The notes beneath the pieces were generated by a model that saw nothing but the letters and a program-made list of their open reading frames with translations, did not search any database and was not told the origin of the DNA. 64,000 bases of DNA from Aulostomus chinensis (lineage: Eukaryota > Chordata > Actinopteri > Syngnathiformes > Aulostomidae). Made by a program: the position numbers and the translations under genes. Below, in pieces: positions 27,979-38,702 of the stretch. The stretch covers positions 13,798,177 through 13,862,176 of the forward strand of contig JBBMOA010000020.1 in the NCBI GenBank assembly GCA_037954235.1, in the 5' to 3' direction. Position 1 is the first letter of the stretch. Every line of letters starts with the position of its first letter.

Positions 27979-28330
27979 TAGGTATGCACGATTTTGGATT
28001 CTTTGCCAATATCGGATATCAATCACTAACCAATATTTACAGATATCATCTGTACAAAATCAAGTTTATATCATATTTACATTTTGTAACTTCAAAAAAA
28101 ACGTTTTGAAACATTTTGAAATTGAAAAAGGTAATGCTTTTCTTTATATCAAATGCATATGGAAAAGTCAATAAATTGTATGTATACCTCACTATTTCCT
28201 CATAATAAAACATCGAACAGTGAATAAAAATGAGGACACTTGAACTAGGCTGGGCCGATAAACAATACCATTATTTTTAGAAAATGACCGATATCTGCCA
28301 ACAGCATGCAGGCATCATCGTGCATCACTA
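27979..28330. mobile_element. hAT-like non-autonomous transposon (MITE)
   Basis: The left end TAGGTATGCACGAT and the right end, read inverted, TAGTGATGCACGAT form terminal inverted repeats. Interior sequence next to both ends has the CCAATATCGGATATC / CAGATATCGGTCAT pattern typical of hAT-derived MITEs in fish. The element is about 352 bp with no transposase. Flanking 8-mers (acttctcg / acttgtat) agree only in part, so the target duplication is weak. Confidence 0.5.
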
Positions 28331-29289
28331 ACTTGTATATATTGTGCACCATTTGTTTTCCCTTACACTTTGAGGTACAGCACTTGCACCTTAACTACAA
28401 ACATCACTTTCTTTTTTGGAAATATTACATGTAATTGTGTTTTTTGTTGTTGTTGTTTTTACTATACAACGATGTATTACGTGATATGTGTTTTCAGAGA
28501 AGTCAGGGTTGTAGCAGGAAAAGGCTCCATGCTATTCAAGAGTCACAGTGAGCCAAGACAAGGAAGCTAGCATGAGAAATACCAAAGCAGCTAAATTTAG
28601 TATTATAACATTTATTTATATCTATGTTATTTCTGCTATGACATGTCAACATGCCCCCAGTCAAAAAAGGCCCTAAGTATCAATGTGTCTCTGCCCCCCC
28701 AGACTGGGAAAGCACGGGTAATAAATGACATGACAATGAAATGGCTCCATTCCATTAGTGTCCCAGTAAACCATGTCAGTAATCCAACGTACACACAAGA
28801 GCCCTGGATATGGAACCCTTTTTACATTCAGCAATCACTTATCTTATTAGAAGTCACTTGCCTGCAACTGCCAGAGGCCTAATGTAGCATCCCCTCGCCA
28901 TTATTCAACCTCCAGTCAATAAAAACAAAAACAATAAAATGCCATAGCTCACAAAATCCATCAGAGCACGCAAGAGACATTAAAGATGGTCTAAAAAAAA
29001 AAAAATCAATAGCACAATACGGCTGCCACATTAACTGAAAATTCTAGATCATACATTTCTCAAATGAAGCATCCTTTCATATTGAAGAATATACTAAAAC
29101 ATGAAGCGAATCAATCAAGTCACATAAGAGATTTGATGCTGCATTCATGCACAGAATCTGGGAAAAACACAGATTCCAGAAAGATGTGTTGTGTTTTATT
29201 GTTTAAGGCCTAACAAACAAAAGAATACTTCACCAATCTGTGATCAGACAGGTGTGTTGGAGAAAGGCAGACTGGCAGGTAAGTTAAAA

Positions 29290-29391
29290 AAAGTTTCCCG
29301 CATACTGTCTAACTTGCAATAGTGTCCTTATATTTATTATTATTATTTAATAAAGACACCATTGCAAGTTAGACAGTGTGCGAGAAACTTT
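29290..29391. repeat. Long imperfect hairpin, 41-nt arms
   Basis: Arms 29290-29330 and 29351-29391 are inverted copies with 4 differences in 41, separated by a 20-nt AT-rich loop. On the minus strand, the sense strand of sesn1, three of the four differences become G-U pairs. It could be a small palindromic transposon or a structured RNA. Confidence 0.7.
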
Positions 29392-30134
29392 TATTGCTTA
29401 AGGCCTAAACAATTGATGCGCTTCGTTAGCCATACATGGCAGACCGCTGGTGCCAGGCGTGAACCGCCCCCACCACTCAACCAGACACTGCTGCGCTGCT
29501 GCTTTGATACTGCAAAATTGAAACCAGCTTGGTTGAGCTGTCAAGGCAGCTTGACACTTCTCGAAATACTTTAAAAGGTATTTGAGGATTTAAAATAATT
29601 GGTGTTCTTCAAAACATGTGTCAGATGCTTTTGGCTTTCAGAGCTTATTAAAAAAAACACGTTGAGCTGTTGCCATTCCCGAAACCAATGATATTTTGTT
29701 TTACTAGGGTTAAAGCTAATTAAATAACTACTCAAAAGCACCTTTTTCCCATGCCAAAAATACATACTAATACTTGCTCATGTCTGACTGTTGTGGGAAC
29801 AGGTTTAATCAGCATTCAGTCATAGGTAAAATAACTCTGGAGTAGGCACGGGTATTTATTGGCTCTGTCTGCGATCGGCACGGACACAGCACTTTGTGCC
29901 CTGCTTCTAATCTTGGACCTAAATATGAAGTGGTAAAACAGTAGCCATGGAAACTACATCACTGCCCTCAGCGCTTCTTCTTTTTGGTGTGCTGGATATG
30001 TTTGTGGAGTTAAATTTGATGCACTTGAATACATATAAAAAGGCAATTCCTTGACTACTGGCAATTGGTTATTTTCAGTGGGAAAAGGGCAAAGGTCACG
30101 TGGTCTAAATGGACAGCAACTCACCGTTAGAACT

Positions 30135-30461
30135 ATCCATTCATCCATCCATCCATTTTCTTCCACTTATTCCTGTTAAGGGTCGTGGGGGGCTACGGGC
30201 GAGAGGCGGGGTTCACCCTGGACAGGTCACCAGTCCATCACAGGGCCAACACATAGAGACAGACAACCATTCACACTCACAGCCACACCTACGGTCAATT
30301 TAGAGTATCAATCAGGAAGCTGGAGTACCAGAGAGAACCCACACAGGAACAGGGAGAACATGGAGACACCACACAGAAAGATCCCGTGCTGGAGCCGGGG
30401 CTCGAACCCGGAACCTTCTTGCTGTGAGGCGACAGTGCTGACCACTGCACCACCGTGCCGT
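30135..30461 (-). repeat. tRNA-headed SINE with GGAT tail, copy 1
   Basis: Read on the minus strand it begins with a tRNA-like head: box A-like TGGTGCAGTGGTCAGCACTG and box B-like GGTTCGAGCC. It runs through a conserved body (GGACAGGTC, CCATCACAGGGCC on the plus strand) and ends in a (GGAT)n tail. Compared with copy 4 at 47571 it lacks a stretch of about 40 nt in the middle. The same sequence type is abundant in many teleost genomes. It lies inside sesn1 intron 1. Confidence 0.8.
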
Positions 30462-32695
30462 GAATCAATCTGGTATTATCTTGGGTGACCTCACACATGA
30501 GGGTTCCATGTGAGCAAACAAATGTTATACATAAAACTTGAATGAATGCAATTATTGACAATATCTCTGTAAATAGTATATGACATCACAAGTTGTCAAC
30601 TCGGGTACTGAAATATTTGCAGAGTTGTTGCTCCCAATAGTGATGTGCAACAATGAAAACTCCAATATGGCTGCCACGGGCCTTTTGTAACAGCAACTAA
30701 AAATATGTGTTAATATTCAAAAGATCAATAGCTCTTGAGTCAATGTGCACAGGAGTGAAAAAGTATCCCATAAACACGTTTGGGCAGATACAGTTAGAGT
30801 TTCATGCTCTGACAAGAGCCATAAAACATCTGGAGAGCTGAAAAATAATTAAAGTTGCACCAGCAAGTGGACCTGTTTAGGTGTTGAACATTTCTCTGAC
30901 ATTTAGCCACAAGCCCAGAATTATTTATGAGTGTCACTGTTGCATAAGCTTCAGTTTCTACTGGCAACATTAAACCAACACACAGAGGAGAGTCGAGCAC
31001 ATTCTTGTACGAGAGGTGAAGCTAATGGAGCTGCGGAGGACTTTATTAGATGTGGAATGGGATTTTTTTTTTTTGTATCAATAAATCACATAATGACAGT
31101 CAGAGAGGCTTGTTTATTCAGCAGGGGCAGCACCATGTGATCGGCCCATCTCTATTCTTACCTCTCCTGATAGCAGCACATTCTGCTCAGCTCTAGGCTG
31201 ACACATGCATGCCGACGAGCAGGAATGAGCGGATATTCGGTGCCTGTAGTTTGTGTGTTCATGTGTTTCTCTCCTTCAAAGAGTTTGTTATTCCCTTCCC
31301 ACCTCCTGCTGCAGCACTTTGTTTCTGTTGTCCGCCGCCTCGCCTCCTCTCTCCGCACCCCACCTCCCCTCCCCTTTTTTAGTTTCAGGGTGTGTGGGTG
31401 AGACAAGCTGAGTATTACAAGGTATGCCTGACCAGATGGAGACAACTGTAAACCCAGGTGGATTGCAATGTATTAATCTCTGCGAGAATGACAAGAAGAT
31501 GCTTGTAGGGGGAAAAAATGCATGAGAATAAACTCATTACGTGGGGGCTTTAGTCTGGTATGGGGTCATTAAAAACGATTAGGGTTTGTGTCTGGACCAG
31601 CAGATTTTATTCAAGTTTTGAGCCGGGCTGGGCTCACGCTCTGGAAAATATGCTTGAGAAATAAGGGATGTTAGTAGTTTTCCACTAGAAGTTGCTGACT
31701 GATAACAAAGAAAGATGGCGTTTGTTCCACCTCTCACCTCCCACAGTCACTTTTCGCCCATCTCTTATATCGCCGTTTCTCCTCCTCTGATTCCCACTGC
31801 CCCGCCATCCTGTTTTCTAACATTCTCTTTCCCACTCTCTTCAATCAGCCCATTTCGCCGTCTGAATTCCTGAATAGCACGGCTAGAAATGATCACACCC
31901 CTCCACCCTCAAGTAAGAGTGCCAACCAACCCCCTCCCCATCAATGCACCTCATGCCACTGGTACCATGACAACTGCTTACCCTCTGCAAAATCCCAAAC
32001 CCAATACCAGCCCAACCCTCCCTCTGTGCCAGGATAATACAAGTTTCAGTGGAAGAGACATAATACTGAAGACCAGAGGAAGAAAAAAATAATACAACAG
32101 GAAAACTCTTCTTATAAATAAAAATGAAAACCAGTCTGGTAATGGCATGATAATTAAAAAGGAAAATCGTGCTTTTTATCATTTATTCAGGCTTACAACT
32201 GCATTGACAGTGACCTAGTTGCACACTTCCCACATCCCCCCCCCCCTTTCTAGTCTTCCCAAATCTGCAGGCGAAAGCAGGCTGCACTGGCTTGAGGGTG
32301 GGGGTCTGTCTCTGTTGTAGGATCAAAGTGAGAGCTTGTCTGCTTTCCTACCTTGTTAGAAATGGTTTTCAAAATCCAGACAAAATGGAAATGGAATATC
32401 AAGATGTTTTGGGGTTTTTTTTTAATCATATTGTGGCCAGTAATGGAGCAGCCATACTAGAAATTTGGGAAGTGAGTGTGAAAATGACAAATCTAATACA
32501 AAAAAAAAAGAAGAAGCTGCTGTCTGTGTATCTTCCTAAATCATGCCTGATCAAAATAATGCAGTTAAGGGATGTTTGGATACTCATCTCAACCCTGCAA
32601 AAAAAGGCTGACATCAAATACCTCTGAATATTTTTGGCCCTAATAGAAGGAATAATAATGTCTACGGTGAAGCACTGTTAAACATTTGGTCTGTA

Positions 32696-32800
32696 CTCCA
32701 GTAGCTCAACTGTACTACTTATTAAGGTTTAGTGTAACATCCTGGGTTCAAATCCAGTCGGAGCCATTGGCTACACGTCATCCCCTCTCTGCTTCTATGA
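32696..32800 (+). repeat. Second tRNA-derived SINE type, fragment
   Basis: A tRNA-like head (CAGTAGCTCAACTGTAC) is followed by a box B (GGGTTCAAATCC) and CACGTCATCCCCTCTCTGC. This layout is that of a common fish tRNA-derived SINE in which ATGTCATCCCCTCTCTC follows box B. The 3' part is lost or diverged. Confidence 0.55.
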
Positions 32801-34792
32801 CTTTGCTGGTATCGCAAGATCACAACATCACAAGTTTCCCAGAGAAACCATCTTGTCCGGCTTGCACCCGAATGACCAATCAGTGTCTTTCGAGGAGATG
32901 TATGAGTCGGGTTTAGTGAAATTATTGGTTCAAAACAACAATGTTGCAAGTTCAGCATGTCCAGGATATCTTTATATTGGGATGCTAAAGCTTAACAGCT
33001 GCAATCAGGAGTCAGCAGTAACACATCGGTGGTCATCGACTCACTAAATTGACCCAGCGTTTCCTCAGCTGATTCTCTTCTGAATAAAGAGGACACCAGA
33101 CAACTTTCACTTTCGTTGTCATGAAATCAAGGATGCAATTTTTTTTTAAATGGGTTAATTTTCCTAACAGTTACCCCTGCAAGTAGGGTTGCAATGATAT
33201 CAGATTTTTATGGTCATTTTCCAGGTTTCATGATTTCACATTGTAGGGTATTAAATACTAAATTGCAATGATTCTTAAATGAAAGAAAACAGCTTCGTCA
33301 AAAGCCAAAAAAAATGGCTTTGACGACAGCGCTTCCAGAGCTTTGAGATGCAACAATAAAAGAAGAAGTCATTAAATTGGAGCTATGTGGTTATCCTTGA
33401 CATCATAAGCATCGGGGAGGCTGAAAACAACATTTTTACAAAGCCTTGAAGTCGCCACACTATCCAGCTACAGAGCATCCCACAGACTTGAGTGACCCGA
33501 GCCCCATCGACCCCCGCCACTGTAAATCCAACAGCTTTATGTCTCTTAATCACATCCTCCACATCCACCGTAGCATTTGACTGTGCAGTTACTGTGCCAA
33601 AGGTCGCTGCCTGCTGCTGCTGCTCTTACTTTCTCTCCCCTTCCTCGCTCGCCACACAATTTGTCTGACCTGGTTCGAACATTCACAGGGAGAGATCTCC
33701 CATAATCCAGCAGATCTGTCCCGACCACAAGGCTCTCACCCCCTCCTCCACTTTATTTGCTCAGGAAATCAGCTAGAGGACTAGCGGCATGCATATAAAC
33801 TCGCACAGACACAAGCGTAACAATGCATTCATAAAAGCCTATAAAAAAAGGATCAGGAGTGGACTTGCTGCCTTTTGAGAATTATTGCAATTCTCTGGAT
33901 TAATGTCACAGTGCTGAAGCGGACTTTGACTCTTCTCAGAAAAAAGAAGAAAGAAAGAAGCAATATTGCATCTGTTCACACAATCCTGCCCGTCAAGGTT
34001 GACAAGTCTGTTGTCAACTGTTTGTTTATACAGCCCGGCCACAAGCATGTCATGGAAACAAACATGTACAGACAACGGGCCCTGAGGAAAAAAAACAAAA
34101 CAAATGGAAATGATGAATTATAAAATATGCAACAAGTATTGATCAAAGCGCGAACTACCTGCCAACTTTAGTGCCTCGGAGGAAACTTTCACCTTCATAA
34201 AACATCAAATCAATCATAATTCCTTCAACGACATAAAAAAGCGCAATGTGACGAATACCTAATGGCATACAAGAGGCCAGGCTTTCCACGTGGAGAAGTT
34301 ATTCTGGGAAGTTGGATGCAGGAAGCTATTTCATGAAGTTAATGACACATAAGTGTTTATGACAGAGGTTGCTGAGTCATCCTAAATGACCATAATTAAT
34401 TAAATAAGTAGGTGTAAAAAATGAAGAGCATCGTAAGCTTTTAACGCCCGTGCCTTCCTTGGAAAAAAAGCAAACAAGTATGCTCACGTCTAAGACAGCT
34501 GAAGACGGTCCGCTTTCACATGAAAGTCATGGTTTCTTGAACAATTTCAGCCATTATCGGCAGTGAAAACGGTAAAATCTGGTCAAAAATATTAATCTAT
34601 TTCTCAAGTAAGCACTCAAAACTATGGCAGAGAACAAGAATTTTGGTTATAGGTGTAGAAATGAACACTGAAAATAACATAAGCATACATACATACAAAA
34701 GAAAACTAATCGCAAACAATTTGACATTCTTCATCTTTTTTCAAGCAAGAATATTTGCTAATTCCAGAATTTTACATTGGAGGGTTTTCTAG

Positions 34793-34816
34793 GTTTTTGT
34801 TTTTGTTTTTGTTTTA
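34793..34816. repeat. (TTTTTG)n tract
   Basis: About four units of a GTTTTT hexanucleotide repeat. Confidence 0.8.
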
Positions 34817-36017
34817 ATTCATGACTGAAAATTGACTCTTTGGACTGTTGGATGGACAGAAGAACCTATTTGAAGACGTCGCTTGGGGCTCTTGGAAATT
34901 ATGATGACAATTTTTCAAATTTTCTTGACACCTTATTGACTAAACTATTAAGAAAATAATCCTTGTGGCAGGAAGAGCTTAACTGAAAGAAACTAAATCT
35001 TTACCACACAACAAACTGATTATTTTGCAATTTTGAGGATCTGGAAACAAAATTTAAAGAGCAGTTAATGTTGTTATACAAAAATTCTGGGCTTTTCGCA
35101 TTTTTCAACGCATCTGTCCGAAGAATAAACGCGCTGCTGAATGATTTCAATGTATTCTCAATAACAGGAGGCACAAACTGCCGCTACGTGCTTCTGCGCA
35201 AAGCTAAAAAGAAGCTGTTGTGAGTCAAACTTCAGTACAAATAAACTAAGATGCTCTTTAGCTCCAGGAAGCTTGAAGCAGCCATTTGAGAGTCGCTCTT
35301 AATTCAAGTTGTGGGTAAGGGGCTAACACAATGGTGTAATTACATAACACAAAGAAACCCCTCTCTGTCTCTGTCCAGCCGCCCAAGACTGGACTCCTTT
35401 CATCCAGTGAGGGAACATGTTGACCGGCTGATGGAGTCTACCCACCCCCTTCATAGACTCTGGACAAATCCTAACTATTGTCTCTAGATTTGTGTGCACA
35501 TGTGTGTGTGTTTCAGTTCATGCACTGCAGCGCCGCTATATGCATGCGATCAGCGCAGTTCAGCCAGGTCAAAAACCTTCACAAATCCCAAGATGGCCCT
35601 GCGAAAACTATCTCAGCGGTAAGCTACTTTGACCCCAACACACACTTCCATAACGACAGTTATGGGAACCTGACCCCTCCCCAAGCTCACAGAACCCTAT
35701 TTTCAGCCATGACCCAGTGACCCCTTAACCCATGGGACTCACCAATATCGGGGCAACACAACACCGCAAACATCATTCCAAGTCAAAAGAATTTGAGGTC
35801 AGCTTGTTGTCCATATTCAGAGAACGCCTTGAAAAACAGATTGTTTAAATAAGCCAAGTGAGGCAAACTTTGAAGACCAAGGAGGGGTTTTTGTTTTTTG
35901 TCAATGGTGTCGGTTAAATCTAGAAAAACACTTAAATGCTCGAAGCCATTAGTTGGGTGTGGTATAAAAATTGAATTCCAGGGCAATACGAATCTGCGGA
36001 TGAGCTTTCAGTGATTA

Positions 36018-36150
36018 TTTGACATTTTGGGAAATACACGTATTTGCTTGTGTAGAAGATCAATACCATTATCATGTCTGTCCTGTAAGCGCTCCACCGA
36101 AGCAGCTGGTCAGCTTATCAAAAAGCAGGAAAACAGCTCGCCAGAGTGCA
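36018..36150 (+). repeat. Degenerate dispersed fish repeat
   Basis: The sequence ACATTTTGGGAAATACACGT, followed by AGAAGATCAATACCA and TATCATGTCTGT, matches in layout a repeat widespread in percomorph introns (TTGGGAAATACGC ... AGAAGATCAATACCACTCTCATGTCTGT). Class uncertain; no coding remains. Confidence 0.4.
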
Positions 36151-36390
36151 GCTCTCAGCAAGAGAGGGGGGCAGGTTTTTGCTGCAGCAGCGGTATATTT
36201 ACTCATTTTCAAGCACATTTAAGGCTCATTTTCCAGTCTTTATTTTTCTTCCTTTTTTAGATTATTGCCATATCAACTTTATCATTTAAAATAACTATAA
36301 TAATGTCAGAAATCAAGAGAGAAAACTATCACTCGCACCTGCTGCTATTAGGGGATGAAGCAGGAAACCCACGTCTTATAGGGGACAGAT

Positions 36391-36413
36391 GGGGGGGGGG
36401 GGGGGGGGGGGGG
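36391..36413. repeat. Poly(G) tract of 23
   Basis: Twenty-three consecutive G; a run of 12 C follows about 90 nt later at 36501-36512. Length is likely uncertain in the assembly. Confidence 0.9.
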
Positions 36414-38429
36414 TTACGATGAGGAAAGGACTGTCTGTGCTTTCAATGATTTTGTCCTCAGAGGATCTGCGAGATTTAAAGGTCCGTCTGAGCCACAACA
36501 CCCCCCCCCCCCAACCCCCTGTTATCCATTCCCATCCCTGATAATTGTTGGAAAGGTGAGTGTATGAGTGCATGTGTGCATGCGAGAGCGTGCATGTGTC
36601 GGTCAGGGGGTCTTCAACTGTGGGACCGGGATGACATGAGCTACCACAGCAGGCTCATAAATGCACCCTTTGGCAAGCCCTCGGTAAATGCAGCTTAGCA
36701 TAATTCAGAAATACCAGACGGTGTGCGCTGTGCTGCACTGTTAAACCCGCAAAGCAGCTTTCTCTCTCTCTCTCTCTCTCAGCCCCTATCCTCCATCTTC
36801 CAAAAACACTCCTGCATAAACAGGAATTAATTCCAAAGCCAAAGACTTTATTTCCTCAGAAAAACATGTCAGGGCATCCAAACTTGTTGGGGTTTAGTTT
36901 TGTTTGTTATTAGAGAGCTCATTAGGTAACACCGGCTAACGCCACCCCAAAGCCGGAATAAATCTGTTATTCCGTTCTCCACTATCGACATCTTAAACGA
37001 CCGTCCATATTTTATTAGTTTTTGATACAGCGTGTAATTATTTCAAAGTAGAAACAAGCAAAGAACAACCACTTCAATCCACATTCCGTAAACATCATTT
37101 GCAACAACAAGAAAAACAGCATTATATTCTTGAATTAATTTAGCAGATATAATGTGAGACAGCAGCTAATTAAGACAGATATTTGGTCCGGGTGATTTAA
37201 AAAAAAAACAGAAAAGAAAAACAAATATTAAATTGTGATCAAGTTGTTGGGTGTGATATCGGTGTTACTATGGAGCGTGTTATAGCGTGTTTTCAGTAAA
37301 TACATCCAGGTTTCATAGGTGGAATAGAATGTGGTTGTAAAGGACATTAAAGTCATGTCAGATCCACGGATCCATTTTATCCTTCAAATGTGGTTTTCAA
37401 ACACCTGTGACGGAGATACAAAATGGAGGTAGGATATTCTACAGTTTAACAACGGCAACAGCACTTTGAACTGTCTAATAACTACAATTTGACCCACACT
37501 GGATTTGAAGGCTGATGCTGAAATCTATAACAAAGATTGTAATAAGTACCGGACACAAGAAAATTCAGTTTAGAAATAAACGTATCATTATTTTATTTTT
37601 TTACACTTCCCAGGGAATTTAATCATTTTAAATTATGACTAATTCTGTTATTTGAAAAAAAAAACAACTATATGAGCACATGTTGGACAACATAGACGCA
37701 GATAGCATCGATGACGGGCTGATATCAGACGGTATTATCTGCCGCACCAGTGTCAGTCAGGCATTGTGTCATTAGAGTGTCACGTGTTCATTTGATGGTG
37801 AGACCAACGTTTTCATGACATCTCACCTGTGGAGACATTAGCGCCAATTTAATCTGCTGCTGGCTTCTTGTTATGGTGATAACATGAGTGAACATTATCA
37901 TCCAATTTTGAAGAAAAAGTATTGACAATAAATGTAAACTGAAATATATGCAATAAATTAAACGGCACGTTTGTATCTACGGTCTTTTGAAACCCTTTTA
38001 GCGGTTTTGGATTAAATTAGAATAGATTGAGATAAAGTGATCACTTTTAATCATGTCTTTTCAGCCAAAGTTTGCTATACTAACCATTAATGGAAGTGAT
38101 ATCCTCTCACTCACCTTATCAAGCCTTGTCTGTAGAAATTAGACAACTCTTACCAGTGTGGTTAATGGAGAGGATTGCATGCATTCATGTGGTTGAAGGG
38201 TTGGTTTGCTAAATCCGTGGCTCTTGTCGTGATCATGTGTTAATGAGTTCATGGTGTCTCATCGTGTCATTGACAGTAATCCACTTGACTAAACATGCAT
38301 CGGTCTTGGCCAGGTTCAGGTGTTTGCAATGCTTATGAAGAGGCGACGAGATCAGCAGATGGCGAACGTATGAAAGGACGTATGACAGCCTGGGTGCACA
38401 GACAAGGACCCTGCATATAATTCTCCTAC

Positions 38430-38702
38430 CTGGACAGCCTGGAAAAGCCGAATGCATCGCTCCCTGACGTCTTCGAAAGGACACCGTTTGGAGAGCATGA
38501 GAAGGTGAGCCAAGATGTCATTCAGTTCACTGTTAGGGGGTGCTCCGGATGGTGAGGGGGCAGATGCAGATATGGGCTCGATAGCCTCGACTTTCCTCAT
38601 GACCTCTTGGCAGATGTTCTCGATGGCTGCTGTTCTGGAGCTGGCATCTCGGCTGCCCAGCCCATCCCACCTCCCCAGAGACTCTTGGTCCTGCACTTCC
38701 AT
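38430..38702 (-). CDS. sesn1: Sestrin-1, first coding exon (long T1-type isoform), partial gene
   Basis: This exon encodes 91 residues from an ATG at 38702-38700. It reads cleanly into a GT donor (38429-38428, gtagga) in phase 0. The peptide carries RWDGLGSRD near the start, an ENICQEVMRK segment, then LNDILAHLLMLSKRCPFEDV, and ends LFQAVQ. From memory this matches the first exon of human SESN1 isoform T1 (RWDGLCSRD, LLAHLLMLSKRCPFKDVRE), which splices to the sestrin core at ELGIRIPRPLG. Sestrins are cytosolic stress proteins that bind GATOR2 and sense leucine upstream of mTORC1. An in-frame TAG lies 33 nt upstream of the ATG, so the start is well fixed. That TAG also overlaps a possible splice acceptor (exon start near 38732), so a separate 5' UTR exon is plausible. 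The next exon would lie at lower coordinates and was not found in the remaining 38.4 kb; the catalytic-like core and leucine pocket are therefore outside the window. Confidence 0.9.

Larger units (their letters stand above)
1..38429 (-). other. sesn1: sesn1 intron 1 (incomplete), no recognisable exon
   Basis: From the sesn1 donor down to the window edge I see no reading frame that looks like protein on either strand. All open frames are short or are translations of CA/GA repeats. The stretch holds microsatellites, homopolymers, one tRNA-headed SINE of the four-copy family (30135-30461), a second SINE type (about 32696-32800), a hAT-like MITE (27979-28330), a probable MITE at 12190-12770, a degenerate dispersed repeat at 36018-36150 and two notable hairpins (1604-1651, 29290-29391), each listed separately. 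A very long first intron agrees with human SESN1, where the T1 exon lies far upstream of the shared exons. Conserved enhancers are likely but cannot be recognised without alignment. Undetected small non-coding RNA genes cannot be excluded. Confidence 0.7.

Noticed and set aside
28636..28655. Possible p53 response element (GACATGTC next to AACATGCCC) in sesn1 intron 1
   Set aside because: The two CATG cores are 8 nt apart instead of the 10 or more needed for two full half-sites, and each half-site has a mismatch.
33184..33260. GGGTTGCAATGATATCAG resembling another hAT MITE end
   Set aside because: No matching opposite end was found nearby, so it was not called as an element.
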